Numbered from the stretch's first letter, positions 7,976 to 16,559 are shown. The stretch is 64,000 bases of DNA from Oscillospiraceae bacterium (GCA_017502285.1 JAFVVH010000045.1:1-64000); one strand, 5' to 3'. Notes: generated by a model from the letters alone, not told the origin. Numbers and translations: made by a program.

Positions 7976-9301
7976 ATGAACAAGCCGCTTGCTTTGCTCC
8001 TGTCGGTCTGTCTGGCCGTTTCTCTTTGCGTCTTCTCCGTTTGTGCCGTTAATGTCCCTACCGGACCGGATCAGGTCTGTTCCCCGCAGGAATGGGAAGT
8101 GCTGAAGCAGACCAATCGAGAGCGTCTTGCCGCCGGGCTTGTGCCCTACTCCACCTTTCCCGCCATGCAAAATGCCGCAACTGTACGCGAGGAGGAGCTG
8201 GCCACCCTATACTCCCACTCCCGTCCTAACGGTTCCCAGTGCTTCACGGTGCTGACCGAAAACGGTCTGGGCTACCGCGCAGCCGGCGAGAATATCGCCG
8301 CCGGACAGACTTCACCCGATGCAGTCATTAAAGCATGGATGGACAGCGATGGGCATCGGAAAAATATTCTGGACGTCACCTTCTCTCATATGGGTGTGGG
8401 CTACACCGACCGTTCCTGCACCATTGTCAAAGAAGACACCACCGCACAGCTTCCTAACGGTTGGGTCCAGCTGTTTCTTGACCAGAACTGCTCCATTGCC
8501 GCAATTACCCTTTCCCAGCTGTCGGTGACCTGCCCGGTGGGCGGCTCACTGGAGGACCTTGACCTGTACATACAAGCCGCCTGCCCGGCACACGGCACCT
8601 GCTATCTGCCTGTACTGGCCGAAATGTGTACCGGCTTTGACCCCAACACGGTCGGCGCGCAGACGGTTACCGTTTCCTGCGCGGGTCTGACCGCCACCTT
8701 GCTGGTCCATGTGGGCACTCAGCCGCTGGACACCTCCGGGGCGGACGGCTGGGCTGTAGACTGGCTGACCAAAGCTGATGCGCTGGGCCTGCTGTCTGAG
8801 CGCAACCGCACCGGTTTTTCCGCCAATGTGACCCGCCTGCAGTTTGCTGATCTGGCCGTTTCTCTGGGCGAAGCCCTGACAGGCACCCCCATCGTCCCGG
8901 TGGAGGAAACCGCCTTCACCGACACCACCGAAGAGATCATTCGTAAGGCAAAGGCCGCCGGAATCGCCAGCGGCTACCAGGCGGGCGACGGCTTTGAATT
9001 CCGCCCCAATAATCCCATCACCCGGCAGGAAATTTGCGTCATGCTGGCTCACGTTGCAGACTATGTGACCGCCCAACAGTCCGAGCCCACACAGTTGGAC
9101 CGTACCGAAAGCATCAAGGGCACCTTCACCGATGCGGACAAGGTGGCCAACTGGGCGGTAAAACAGGTGGCACTGATGACCAACAACAGCATTATGGGCG
9201 GCAAAGCCACCGCAACCGGCAGTGCACTGGAACCGGAAAGCAATACCACCCTGCAGGAGGCCGTTACTCTGAGCGTAAAGCTCAACGACATTTTCAAATA
9301 A
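7976..9301 (+). CDS. Secreted CAP/SCP-domain protein with SLH-like C-terminus
   Basis: A 441-aa protein with a clear signal peptide (KPLALLLSVCLAVSLCVFSV then CAV). Residues ~35-165 are a CAP/SCP domain: NRERLAAGLVPY, LYSHSRPNGSQCF, GENIAAG, DGHRKNILD. A beta-rich linker (~175-255) follows. The C-terminal part (~260-440) resembles S-layer homology repeats (WAVDWLTKADALGLL, NNPITRQEICVMLAHV, VANWAVKQVALMTNNSIMGG), although degenerate. This fits a wall-associated protein of the YkwD type. The start at 7976 follows GGGAGG. A bidirectional terminator follows. Confidence 0.82.
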   Translation: MNKPLALLLSVCLAVSLCVFSVCAVNVPTGPDQVCSPQEWEVLKQTNRERLAAGLVPYSTFPAMQNAATVREEELATLYSHSRPNGSQCFTVLTENGLGYRAAGENIAAGQTSPDAVIKAWMDSDGHRKNILDVTFSHMGVGYTDRSCTIVKEDTTAQLPNGWVQLFLDQNCSIAAITLSQLSVTCPVGGSLEDLDLYIQAACPAHGTCYLPVLAEMCTGFDPNTVGAQTVTVSCAGLTATLLVHVGTQPLDTSGADGWAVDWLTKADALGLLSERNRTGFSANVTRLQFADLAVSLGEALTGTPIVPVEETAFTDTTEEIIRKAKAAGIASGYQAGDGFEFRPNNPITRQEICVMLAHVADYVTAQQSEPTQLDRTESIKGTFTDADKVANWAVKQVALMTNNSIMGGKATATGSALEPESNTTLQEAVTLSVKLNDIFK

Positions 9302-9310
9302 ATGCACACA

Positions 9311-9344
9311 AAAAAATCGGCATCTCTTTGAGATGCCGATTTTT
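9311..9344. terminator. Bidirectional terminator between CAP-domain gene and HIT gene
   Basis: The stem ATCGGCATCTC / GAGATGCCGAT with a TTT loop is flanked by A6 and T5, so it works for the two converging genes. Confidence 0.88.
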
Positions 9345-9352
9345 ATATTCGC

Positions 9353-9691
9353 TTAACCGGGAGGCCAGGTCATATCCCGTCCGCCCAACACGTGGAAATG
9401 CAGGTGGAACACGGACTGGCCCGCCTGCTGACCGATATTGGACACCACGCGGTAGCTGTCCACACCCAGTTCCTTCGTCACCTTAGCGATGACGGTAAAG
9501 ATATGGGCCACCACAGCGGCATTTTCTTCATTCACCTCCGACACAGAGCCGATATGAGCCTTAGGGATAACAAGAAAGTGTGTAGGAGCCTGAGGGTCAA
9601 TATCATAGAAAGCCAGACACAGCTCATCTTCGTACACTTTGTTGGAAGGGATATCCCCTTTCACAATTTTACAAAACAAACAATCGGACAT
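9353..9691 (-). CDS. HIT family purine nucleoside phosphoramidase-like protein
   Basis: A 112-aa histidine-triad protein. CLFCKIVKGDIPSNKVYED opens the domain, FYDIDPQAPTHFLVIPKAHI follows, and QSVFHLHFHVLGGRD is the H-x-H-x-H active site. HIT enzymes hydrolyse AMP-lysine and other adenylates, including aminoacyl-adenylates. It sits 13 bp after alaS in the same transcription unit, which makes a link to alanyl-adenylate clean-up attractive but unproven. The start is MSDCLFCK at 9691; the extended ORF is alaS antisense frame. Confidence 0.93.
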   Translation of the reverse strand: MSDCLFCKIVKGDIPSNKVYEDELCLAFYDIDPQAPTHFLVIPKAHIGSVSEVNEENAAVVAHIFTVIAKVTKELGVDSYRVVSNIGQQAGQSVFHLHFHVLGGRDMTWPPG

Positions 9692-9704
9692 ACCGCATCC
9701 TCCT

Positions 9705-12371
9705 TTACAGTCCCAGCTTGGCAGATACGATGTTGTCCACCGCGGCCAGAGCATCGTCCAGCTTGACCACATCGGTACCGCCGCCCATGGCACTGTCAGG
9801 CTTTCCGCCGCCCTTGCCGCCGCAGATGGGCGTCACCTCGCGGATGATGTCGCCGGCCTTGACGCCCTTGGCCACCGCGTCCTTGCCGCAGGCCGCCAGG
9901 AAGGTGATCTTACCGTCGTTGACCGCGGCCAGCACGGCCACGATATTGGCCGCCTTGTCCCGGAGCATATCGCCCATCTGACGCAGGCGGTTGGCATCGG
10001 CATCTGCCACGGTAGCGGTGAGCACCTTCAGGCCACCCACTTCATGGGTACCGAACAGCAGACGCTCGGTCTCGCCGGCGGCCTCGCGGGCCTTGTACTT
10101 CTCCACGGCCTGCTGGAGCTTCTTGATCTCGGCCATGGCCGCTTCCGCCTTTTCCAAAATCTCCGCGGGCTTTGCCTTCAGCGCGGCGGCGGCCTGGAAC
10201 AGCTTCTGCTGGTTTTGGTTCATGGTGTCCAGAGACACTCTGCCGGTGGTGGCCTCGATACGGCGCACACCGGAGGCCACGGAGAACTCGCTGGCAATGT
10301 GGAACACGCCCACCTTGGCGGTGTTGTTCAGGTGGGTACCGCCGCAGAACTCCACGGAATAGCCCTCGCCCATATCCACCACACGCACGGTGTCTCCGTA
10401 CTTTTCGCCAAACAGGGCGATAGCACCCTTCTGCTTGGCCTGCTCAATAGGCATCTCCTCGGTGACGATGTCGTAGCCGGCCAGCACCGCCTCGTTGACC
10501 ATGGCGCTGACCTGAGCCAGTTCCTCAGCCGTCAGCGCGGAGAAGTGCGTAAAGTCAAAACGCACGCGATCGGGCTCCACCAGAGAGCCGGCCTGATGGA
10601 CATGGTCACCCAGCACGGTGCGCAGGGCCTTGTCCAGCAGGTGGGTGGCGGAGTGGGCGCGCATGATGGCGGCGCGGCGGTCCAGATCAATAGCGGCACA
10701 GACGGTGTCACCCACCTTGAGCGTACCATCAGTCAGCTTTCCGGTGTGCATATACTTGCCACCCTTGTTCTTCTGCACGTCGGTGACAACAAAGTTCATA
10801 CCGTCAGCGGTGATCACACCGTGGTCTGCGGTTTGACCGCCCATTTCCGCGTAGAAAGGAGTCTTGTCCAGCACTACGATGGCCTCCACGCCGGGCATCA
10901 GTTCCTCGGCCTGCTCGTTCTCCACCACAATAGCGACCACCTTGGCATCATCAATGATGGTGCTGTCGTAGCCTACGAAGGTAGTGGCAGGTACTTCCTT
11001 GCCGAACTCCACACCGGCCCAGCCCAGATCGCCCAAAGCCTCACGGGCCTTGCGGGCGCGGGTGCGCTGTTCGTTCATCTGCTTGTGGAATTCGTCCTCG
11101 TCCAGGGTCATGCCCTGCTCTTCTACCATTTCAATGGTCAAATCCACAGGGAAGCCATAGGTGTCATACAGCTTGAACGCGTCGGCACCGGAAAATACCT
11201 TCTCCCCCTTGGCCTTGTGCTCGGTCAGCATGTCGTTAAAGATCTTCAGGCCGCCGTCAATGGTCTTGGCAAAGTTCTCTTCCTCGGTGCGGATGACCTT
11301 GGTGATATAGTCCTGACGCTCCCGCAGTTCGGGGTAATGCCCCTCGTTCTCGTGGACCACGGTGTCGCACACCTTGTACAGGAAAGGCTCGTTGACGCCC
11401 AGCAGCTTGCCGTGGCGGGCGGCCCGGCGCAGCAGGCGGCGCAGCACGTAGCCCCGCCCCTCGTTGGAGGGCAGCACGCCGTCACAGATCATGAAGGAGG
11501 AGGAACGGATATGGTCAGTGATCACGCGCAGAGACACATCCTTGGCAGCAGTCTCGCCGTAGTGGGCGCCGGTGATCTCGGACACCTTGTTGGTGATGTT
11601 CATCACGGTGTCCACGTCGAACAGAGAATAAACGTCTTGACACACGCAGGCCAGACGCTCCAGCCCCATGCCGGTGTCGATGTTCTTCTGCTTCAGTTCT
11701 TCGTAGTGACCCTCGCCGTCGCTGTTGAACTGGGAGAACACATTGTTCCATACCTCGATATAGCGGTCGCAATCGCAGCCCACGGTACAGTCAGGACTGC
11801 CGCAGCCGTACTTCTCGCCGCGGTCATAGTAGATCTCGGAGCAGGGACCGCAGGGACCGGAACCGTGCTCCCAGAAGTTGTCCGCCTTGCCGAAGCGGAA
11901 GATGTGGTCGGCAGGAACACCGATCTCCTTATTCCAGATATCAAAGGCCTCATCGTCGGCAGGTGTGGTCTCATTGCCCTCGAAAACAGAGGGGTACAAA
12001 CGACTGGGGTCCAGACCCACCCAGTCAGGAGAGGTCAGGAATTCCCAGGACCAGTGGATGGCTTCCCGCTTGAAATAGTCACCGAAGGAGAAGTTGCCCA
12101 GCATCTCAAAGTAAGTGCCGTGGCGGGCGGTCTTGCCGATGTTTTCAATGTCGCCGGTGCGGATGCACTTTTGGCAGGTACACACCCGGGTACGGGGAGG
12201 CTCCTGCTCACCGGTGAAAAAGGGCTTCATGGGCGCCATGCCGCTGTTGATCAGCAGCAGAGACGCGTCGTTCTGGGGAATCAGGGAATAGCTGGGCAGG
12301 CGCAGGTGTCCTTTGCCTTCAAAAAAGGACAGAAACATCTCACGCAGTTCGTTTACACCGTATTTCTTCAT
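9705..12371 (-). CDS. alaS: Alanyl-tRNA synthetase
   Basis: An 888-aa class II synthetase of full bacterial length. The catalytic core starts with ELREMFLSFFEGKGH, and SGMAPMKPFFTGE and TYFEMLGNFSFGDYFK are motif 1/2 elements. The editing domain has HSATHLLDKALRTVLG near residue 560 and FCGGTHLNNTAKVG near 660, giving the HxxxH and CxxxH zinc set. The C-terminal DHHA1-type domain holds CGGKGGGKPDSAMGGG. GGAGGAAAG precedes the ATG at 12371. It lies 16 bp after a small lipoprotein gene, and both are under the T-box at 12862-13224. Confidence 0.97.
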   Translation of the reverse strand: MKKYGVNELREMFLSFFEGKGHLRLPSYSLIPQNDASLLLINSGMAPMKPFFTGEQEPPRTRVCTCQKCIRTGDIENIGKTARHGTYFEMLGNFSFGDYFKREAIHWSWEFLTSPDWVGLDPSRLYPSVFEGNETTPADDEAFDIWNKEIGVPADHIFRFGKADNFWEHGSGPCGPCSEIYYDRGEKYGCGSPDCTVGCDCDRYIEVWNNVFSQFNSDGEGHYEELKQKNIDTGMGLERLACVCQDVYSLFDVDTVMNITNKVSEITGAHYGETAAKDVSLRVITDHIRSSSFMICDGVLPSNEGRGYVLRRLLRRAARHGKLLGVNEPFLYKVCDTVVHENEGHYPELRERQDYITKVIRTEEENFAKTIDGGLKIFNDMLTEHKAKGEKVFSGADAFKLYDTYGFPVDLTIEMVEEQGMTLDEDEFHKQMNEQRTRARKAREALGDLGWAGVEFGKEVPATTFVGYDSTIIDDAKVVAIVVENEQAEELMPGVEAIVVLDKTPFYAEMGGQTADHGVITADGMNFVVTDVQKNKGGKYMHTGKLTDGTLKVGDTVCAAIDLDRRAAIMRAHSATHLLDKALRTVLGDHVHQAGSLVEPDRVRFDFTHFSALTAEELAQVSAMVNEAVLAGYDIVTEEMPIEQAKQKGAIALFGEKYGDTVRVVDMGEGYSVEFCGGTHLNNTAKVGVFHIASEFSVASGVRRIEATTGRVSLDTMNQNQQKLFQAAAALKAKPAEILEKAEAAMAEIKKLQQAVEKYKAREAAGETERLLFGTHEVGGLKVLTATVADADANRLRQMGDMLRDKAANIVAVLAAVNDGKITFLAACGKDAVAKGVKAGDIIREVTPICGGKGGGKPDSAMGGGTDVVKLDDALAAVDNIVSAKLGL

Positions 12372-12387
12372 TTCTCTTTCCTCCAAA

Positions 12388-12840
12388 TCACACCATGTCA
12401 GTGGCAATGCTAAGGCCAATCAAATTCATTTCAAGATCAAAAGCGATTCCGAAGCCCACCTTGTCCTTGGTATACTGGGTGTGGATCACGGCAACGCCGT
12501 GGGGCTCCGCAGCGCCCTTGACCCCTTCGGCATAGGAGTCGATCACTTTATCGAAGATGCCGGACTCCTCGGGCAGGATCTGCCCCTCCACCAATTCTTT
12601 GACCACATCGGCAGTTATTTCCTTGCCGGGCTGGGTGCGGATATCCTCCCGGAACATGGCGGCCACTTCCTCGTACTTTTCTGCCATAAGAAGCTCCAAC
12701 ACTTCCTCTCCGGCGGCCACCACCACCGTTTCGTCCATCTCCTCAGGCAAGGGCACGGGCTTGTTGGTGACGCAGCCGGTGAGCAGTACGCTGAGCATCA
12801 CACCCAGACAGACAACGCTCAACACTCGTTTCAAATTCAT
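12388..12840 (-). CDS. DUF3887-like lipoprotein in the alaS operon
   Basis: A 150-aa predicted lipoprotein. Residues 1-22 form a type II signal peptide (KRVLSVVCLGVMLSVLLTGC). The mature part has a helical start (AAGEEVLELLMAEKYEEVAAM) and a beta-rich end (HGVAVIHTQYTKDKVGFGIAF), the layout of small NTF2-like/DUF3887 proteins. GGAGGAAC precedes the ATG at 12840. It is the first gene after the T-box terminator, so its expression should follow uncharged tRNA-Ala levels, which is unusual for a lipoprotein. Its function is unknown. Confidence 0.8.
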   Translation of the reverse strand: MNLKRVLSVVCLGVMLSVLLTGCVTNKPVPLPEEMDETVVVAAGEEVLELLMAEKYEEVAAMFREDIRTQPGKEITADVVKELVEGQILPEESGIFDKVIDSYAEGVKGAAEPHGVAVIHTQYTKDKVGFGIAFDLEMNLIGLSIATDMV

Positions 12841-12861
12841 CTTTTGTTCCTCCTTGCAATT

Positions 12862-13224
12862 AAAAACGCCCCTGACCCAACGGTCAGGGGCGAAGTATAC
12901 ACTCGCGGTACCACCCTGATTACGCAGAAGCGTGAGGATAGACACGCAGGGGAGCTTGGAACGAAGCGAGGAATACAAACCAAGATTTGTCTGCAAATCT
13001 GTTTGTGTTCCGAGTCGCAGCGAAAGCGACCCGACCGCGTGTCCAATCCGAGCGTGACAACATTTTCACATTTCCCGTATCTCAACCATCCGATAACGCA
13101 GATGAGGCGTCCCGTTCTTCACGGACCGTTCGGGAGTGGCCTGCACAGTCGCACGCGAGGGCTTTCACCGTCCCCTCTCGCTCAAAGCGCCGACGCTGTG
13201 CTTTGCTCCTTCAACACATTTCCT
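12862..13224 (-). ncRNA. T-box leader, alanine type
   Basis: The minus-strand leader contains the T-box AGGGTGGTACCGCG (12904-12917), then a terminator of 11 bp (12867-12877 with 12882-12892, T5 after it). Upstream is a Stem I-like region with GGTGAAAGCC. A GCC triplet followed by A (13138-13140), just before CTCCCGAAC, is a plausible alanine specifier and agrees with the downstream alaS. The region between Stem I and the T-box is about 200 nt with extra hairpins, so the leader is longer than usual. Uncharged tRNA-Ala would favour antitermination. The specifier is an inference. Confidence 0.88.
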
Positions 13225-13229
13225 CTGGT

Positions 13230-13257
13230 ATTTTATCATATTTCCCGGGCTTGTCAA
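13230..13257 (-). promoter_or_regulatory. Promoter of the T-box/alaS operon
   Basis: TTGACA (13252-13257, minus strand) is followed after 16 bp by TAAAAT (13230-13235). Transcription would start near 13223, at the 5' end of the T-box leader. Confidence 0.75.
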
Positions 13258-13271
13258 CTGTTTTTCTGCCC

Positions 13272-14498
13272 TTAAAACTCGCGCACAAAAATGTCGCTGT
13301 GCTCCAAAAACGCATCCACCGAAGAAAATCCTAATCGACGCAGCAGTTCGGGCACATACGGGTTGTCCAGTGGGGTCTTATACTGCGCCTGCTGTCCGTA
13401 GCGCTCCACATTCTCCCGTCCGCGCTCCCGCTCCACCAGCACCTTTGGTCCGCCCACGCAGCCCCCTTGACATCCCATCCCTTCAAAAAAGTTGGCCCTA
13501 TGATCCCCTTTTTGGATGGTCTCAATGAGCGCGCGGCAGGCCGGTACTCCATCCGCCTGAACCGCATTGACTTGAATGGTACGCTCAGGATGCATCTGTG
13601 CCACCGTTGCACGCACCGCTTCACTCACCCCTCCGGTATGGGCATAGATGCGCCCGGCCCGGGATGAGTGGTCGCGCTGCGTCTCCTCCAGTTTTTCCGG
13701 GCGGATGTCCGCCGCCTGAAAAATATCCCGAATTTCCTGAAAAGTAAGCACATAGTCCACCGCCCCGGCCACATCCGCCTCCCGCGCCTCTGCTTTTTTT
13801 GCAATGCATGGCCCGATAAAGACGGTAAGAGCATCCGGATGCAGCTGCTTTACCGCCCGCCCGGCGGCAATCATAGGCGACACCGCACCGGGCACGTGGC
13901 CCATCAGCTCGTGATACTGCTTTCGAATCATGGAGATCCAAACCGGGCAGCAGCAACTGGTGAGCTGAAAATCCGCTTGGCTGTTCACATGGCGGTCGAA
14001 TTCCAACGCCTCTTTCAGAGTCAGAATATCGGCAAACAGCGCCACCTCCACCATACCGGTAAAGCCCAGCTGCTTGAAAGCAGTACGCAGCTTGCCCGGT
14101 GTCACCTCAGAGGAAAACTGACCGTGGAATGCCGGAGCGATCAGGGCAAAGGCCGGTCCCTTGGCATGCTTGAGCGCATCCAGCACAGGCAACACATCCC
14201 GGCTTGCGGTCAGATTGCCCGACTTACAGGCCTCGATACAGGCTCCACAGCCGCTACACCGTTCCGGGTCCACTGTCAGCTTACCCTGTTCATCCCGAAC
14301 GATGGCATCAAACAGACAGGCTGCGGCACAGTGCTCCTCCCCCGCCCCGCAGGAACAATCCTTCAGCCGCAGCACAGGCGGGTACTTTTCCGGGTGAAGC
14401 AGGCAATCCAGCTGCCGCTCCTGCTCTCCGCCCTCCCGCTGCCCCTCACCCCGCAGAGCACGGCTCAGTGCGTCATGATATACTCGTTCAAAGTCCAT
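13272..14498 (-). CDS. [FeFe]-hydrogenase-like protein with two ferredoxin clusters (group B-like)
   Basis: A 408-aa iron-sulfur protein. Residues ~45-95 carry an atypical Cys set (DCSCGAGEEHCAAAC) and a normal 4Fe-4S motif (CSGCGACIEACKSG). The H-cluster domain shows L1 as TSCCCPVWISM near 181, L2 as FIGPCIAKKAEAR near 232, and L3 as FFEGMGCQGGCVGGPK near 345. All four H-cluster cysteines are present. The GPC-AKK and EGMGC-GGCVGGP forms match what I know of group B clostridial enzymes. No maturases or partner subunits are adjacent. It could produce H2 from ferredoxin or act as a sensor. Confidence 0.85.
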   Translation of the reverse strand: MDFERVYHDALSRALRGEGQREGGEQERQLDCLLHPEKYPPVLRLKDCSCGAGEEHCAAACLFDAIVRDEQGKLTVDPERCSGCGACIEACKSGNLTASRDVLPVLDALKHAKGPAFALIAPAFHGQFSSEVTPGKLRTAFKQLGFTGMVEVALFADILTLKEALEFDRHVNSQADFQLTSCCCPVWISMIRKQYHELMGHVPGAVSPMIAAGRAVKQLHPDALTVFIGPCIAKKAEAREADVAGAVDYVLTFQEIRDIFQAADIRPEKLEETQRDHSSRAGRIYAHTGGVSEAVRATVAQMHPERTIQVNAVQADGVPACRALIETIQKGDHRANFFEGMGCQGGCVGGPKVLVERERGRENVERYGQQAQYKTPLDNPYVPELLRRLGFSSVDAFLEHSDIFVREF

Positions 14499-14552
14499 AG
14501 GATATCCCCCTTTTGTTGGGATTATATCCTTTACTGCCTTCGTTCAGACAAC

Positions 14553-14590
14553 AAAAAAGTCGGCGCAAGCGATATGATGCCTGCGTCGAC
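14553..14590 (-). repeat. Hairpin repeat copy 1, terminator-like
   Basis: An imperfect stem (GTCGGCGCAAGC with GCCTGCGTCGAC) around GATATGAT, followed on the minus strand by six T. It shares AAAAAGTCGG-GCAAGCGATATGA with the copy at 14714-14753, so the two are related. Confidence 0.6.
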
Positions 14591-14593
14591 ATG

Positions 14594-14713
14594 TAATGGT
14601 CAAACAGAATAGATGTGCCCAGCCGCAGGGTTTTCCAAAACCAAATGTGAGCCCAACGAAGTGGGTCGTATTTGGAAAGGAGGAGCAGCAGAATGAGCGA
14701 ACTCTGACTTTTG
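14594..14713. other. Structured spacer between the two hairpin repeats
   Basis: No convincing gene. The segment contains a further hairpin, CCAAATGTGAGCCC with GGGTCGTATTTGG (about 14642-14677). A 105-aa minus-strand ORF across the region only restates the two hairpins and the tRNA and is probably not translated. Together with the flanking hairpins this looks like an interspersed repeat unit. Confidence 0.4.
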
Positions 14714-14753
14714 AAAAAAAGTCGGAGCAAGCGATATGACGCTTGCTCCGACT
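14714..14753 (-). terminator. Hairpin repeat copy 2, terminator of tRNA-Gly
   Basis: A 13-bp perfect stem (14721-14733 with 14740-14752) around ATATGA, followed on the minus strand by seven T. It starts directly after the tRNA CCA end and must terminate tRNA transcription. Confidence 0.85.
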
Positions 14754-14827
14754 TGGAGCAGGATACGGGAATCGAACCCGCCTCTTCGGCTTGGGAAGCC
14801 GACATACTACCGATGTACTAATCCTGC
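14754..14827 (-). tRNA. tRNA-Gly(CCC)
   Basis: A 74-nt tRNA on the minus strand. The acceptor GCAGGAT pairs with ATCCTGC, the anticodon stem is TCGGC/GCCGA with loop TTCCCAA (anticodon CCC), the T arm reads CGGGTTCGATTCCCG, and the CCA end is encoded. It reads GGG glycine codons. It has its own promoter at 14847-14875 and a terminator immediately downstream. Confidence 0.95.
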
Positions 14828-14846
14828 ATATGTAATTGTAGATATT

Positions 14847-14875
14847 ATCTTAGCACACCCCCTCCTCTTTTGCAA
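14847..14875 (-). promoter_or_regulatory. Promoter of tRNA-Gly
   Basis: TTGCAA (14870-14875, minus strand), 17 bp, then TAAGAT (14847-14852), 20 bp upstream of the tRNA. The TTGCAA -35 recurs at other promoters in this window. Confidence 0.65.
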
Positions 14876-14942
14876 GAATAATTTACCTTCTTCCTTCGAC
14901 AAAAAGGGAGCGGTCTGTTCGGACCGCTCCCCTCGTATGTAT

Positions 14943-16559
14943 TTAGCCCCACAAAGCCGACAGGGTGGGGACGACCTGCTTTTTGCGGGACATGATCCCG
15001 GGCAGGAACGCGCAGTTCCCCTCTGCGTTGCGGATATTGAAGGCCTGCACGATGTTGTTCTCGTCACCGAGGAACAGCAACTGCGTACCGTCCAGCAGCA
15101 CGTCGGTGATCATGAGCAGCACCGTATCCATGTGCTTGCTGCGGCGGATCTCCGCCATGGCGGCAAGGAACTCCTCTCGGCGCTTGAGCAGGCGGTCAGA
15201 GTCCATGCACGTGATCTGGCTGATAGCCAGATCGTGACCGGCAATGTGGAATTCCTTATAGTCGGTCTCCAGCATAGCCTGCACCGTCTTTTCGTCGCCG
15301 CAGTTTGCTGCAAAAATAGCCTGTCCCAGTTCCTCCAGCGACACGTTTGCGATACGTGCCATGCGGTTGGCCACATCGATATCTCGCTGGGTACAGGTGG
15401 GCGATTTGAACATGACCGTGTCGGATACGATGGCCGCGGCCATCAGGCCGGCCATAGTCTCCGTAGGCATGAGCCCCTTCTCCTGATACATGCCGGCCAC
15501 GATGGTGGCGGTACTGCCTACCGGCTCGTTTCGCATGAAGATGGGGTTCTTGGTCTCAATGTCAGCCAGACGATGGTGGTCTACGATCTCCAGAATATCC
15601 GCCTGCTCCAACCCGGCCACAGACTGGGCCAGTTCGTTGTGGTCCACCAGAATGACCTGCTTGCGCCGGGGGCGCAGCAAATGGAATCGGGACAGAGTAC
15701 CCACGACCTTTTCATTTTCGTCCAGAATGGGATAGGCGCGGAAGCGGCTTTCCAGCACGGTGTTGCGCACGTCGTCGATATAGTCATCCAAATGGAAGCA
15801 CACAAGCCCGTCCTTGTTGCAGATACCGCTGATGGGCAGCGCATTGCAGATCAGCCGCACGGCACGGTAGGCATCAAAGGGAGTGGAGATCAGGCAAGTC
15901 TCCGTCTCAATGTCCAGCAGGTCCTGCTCCACCTCTGCCTGACAGACGATGACGCAGTTCACGTTCAGTTCCATGGCCCGGCGGATCATATCCGGCTGGT
16001 CGCCGCATACCACGATGCTGTCCGGGTTGGAGAAGATCAGATGCTCCCGTCCGGTAGGCAGGGCAACGGTGATCTCGCCGGTGATCACGTCCTTCATTTC
16101 GCCGCTCTTGTTGAGGATGCGGCCCTCCAGCACGGAAAGCAGGTTATACACCGGCAGCCCCTTCATATAGGGGTCACGGACGGAGGCCACGTCATTGCTG
16201 GCAATGTCGCCCGCTGTGACCATGCCGCAAATGACACCGTCCTCAGCAGCCACTGGCAGCACCTTAAAACCGTCCTCCTGCATGATCTGCCACGCACGGC
16301 TGACCGTAGCGGCAGGGGAAAGAATGGGCGGGGTGTCGTAGTTCAGATCCTGCACCTGAGTACGCAGATTGTTGATGAGCATAGGTGGCTGAACCCCGAA
16401 ACGGTCCAGCACCGCCTGCGTCTCGTCGCTGATCTGACCCAGTCGGGCCGCCTGATAGCGGCGATCTCCCAGCGCGTTTTTCAGCGCGGCATAGGCCATG
16501 GCAGACACGATGGAATCCGTATCCGGGTTGCGATGGCCGGTAATATAGATGGTTTCCAT
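14943..16559 (-). CDS. ppaC: Family II manganese-dependent inorganic pyrophosphatase with CBS-DRTGG insert
   Basis: A 538-aa DHH-superfamily pyrophosphatase. The N-terminal GHRNPDTDSIVSAMAYA supplies metal ligands. Residues ~75-300 are a regulatory insert of two CBS domains flanking a DRTGG domain (MVTAGDIA, SIVVCGDQPDMIRRA, SRFRAYPILDENEKVVG). The catalytic part resumes with LVDHNELAQS, EIVDHHRLAD (DHH) and VGSTATIVA, and the C-terminal DHHA2 domain contains RRSKHMDTVLLMITD. Nucleotides binding the CBS pair regulate known CBS-PPases. AAGGAGG precedes the start at 16559; the longer ORF adds no family sequence. It appears monocistronic. Confidence 0.95.
   Translation of the reverse strand: METIYITGHRNPDTDSIVSAMAYAALKNALGDRRYQAARLGQISDETQAVLDRFGVQPPMLINNLRTQVQDLNYDTPPILSPAATVSRAWQIMQEDGFKVLPVAAEDGVICGMVTAGDIASNDVASVRDPYMKGLPVYNLLSVLEGRILNKSGEMKDVITGEITVALPTGREHLIFSNPDSIVVCGDQPDMIRRAMELNVNCVIVCQAEVEQDLLDIETETCLISTPFDAYRAVRLICNALPISGICNKDGLVCFHLDDYIDDVRNTVLESRFRAYPILDENEKVVGTLSRFHLLRPRRKQVILVDHNELAQSVAGLEQADILEIVDHHRLADIETKNPIFMRNEPVGSTATIVAGMYQEKGLMPTETMAGLMAAAIVSDTVMFKSPTCTQRDIDVANRMARIANVSLEELGQAIFAANCGDEKTVQAMLETDYKEFHIAGHDLAISQITCMDSDRLLKRREEFLAAMAEIRRSKHMDTVLLMITDVLLDGTQLLFLGDENNIVQAFNIRNAEGNCAFLPGIMSRKKQVVPTLSALWG

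Noticed and set aside
9639..12413. 924-aa plus-strand ORF
   Set aside because: It is the antisense of alaS, rich in His/Gly/Leu with no recognisable fold; the minus strand gives a full AlaS with all motifs.
14488..14805. 105-aa minus-strand ORF covering hairpins and tRNA
   Set aside because: It includes part of the tRNA and two terminator-like hairpins, which produce the repeated QASYRL-RLF translation; it is repeat DNA, not a gene.
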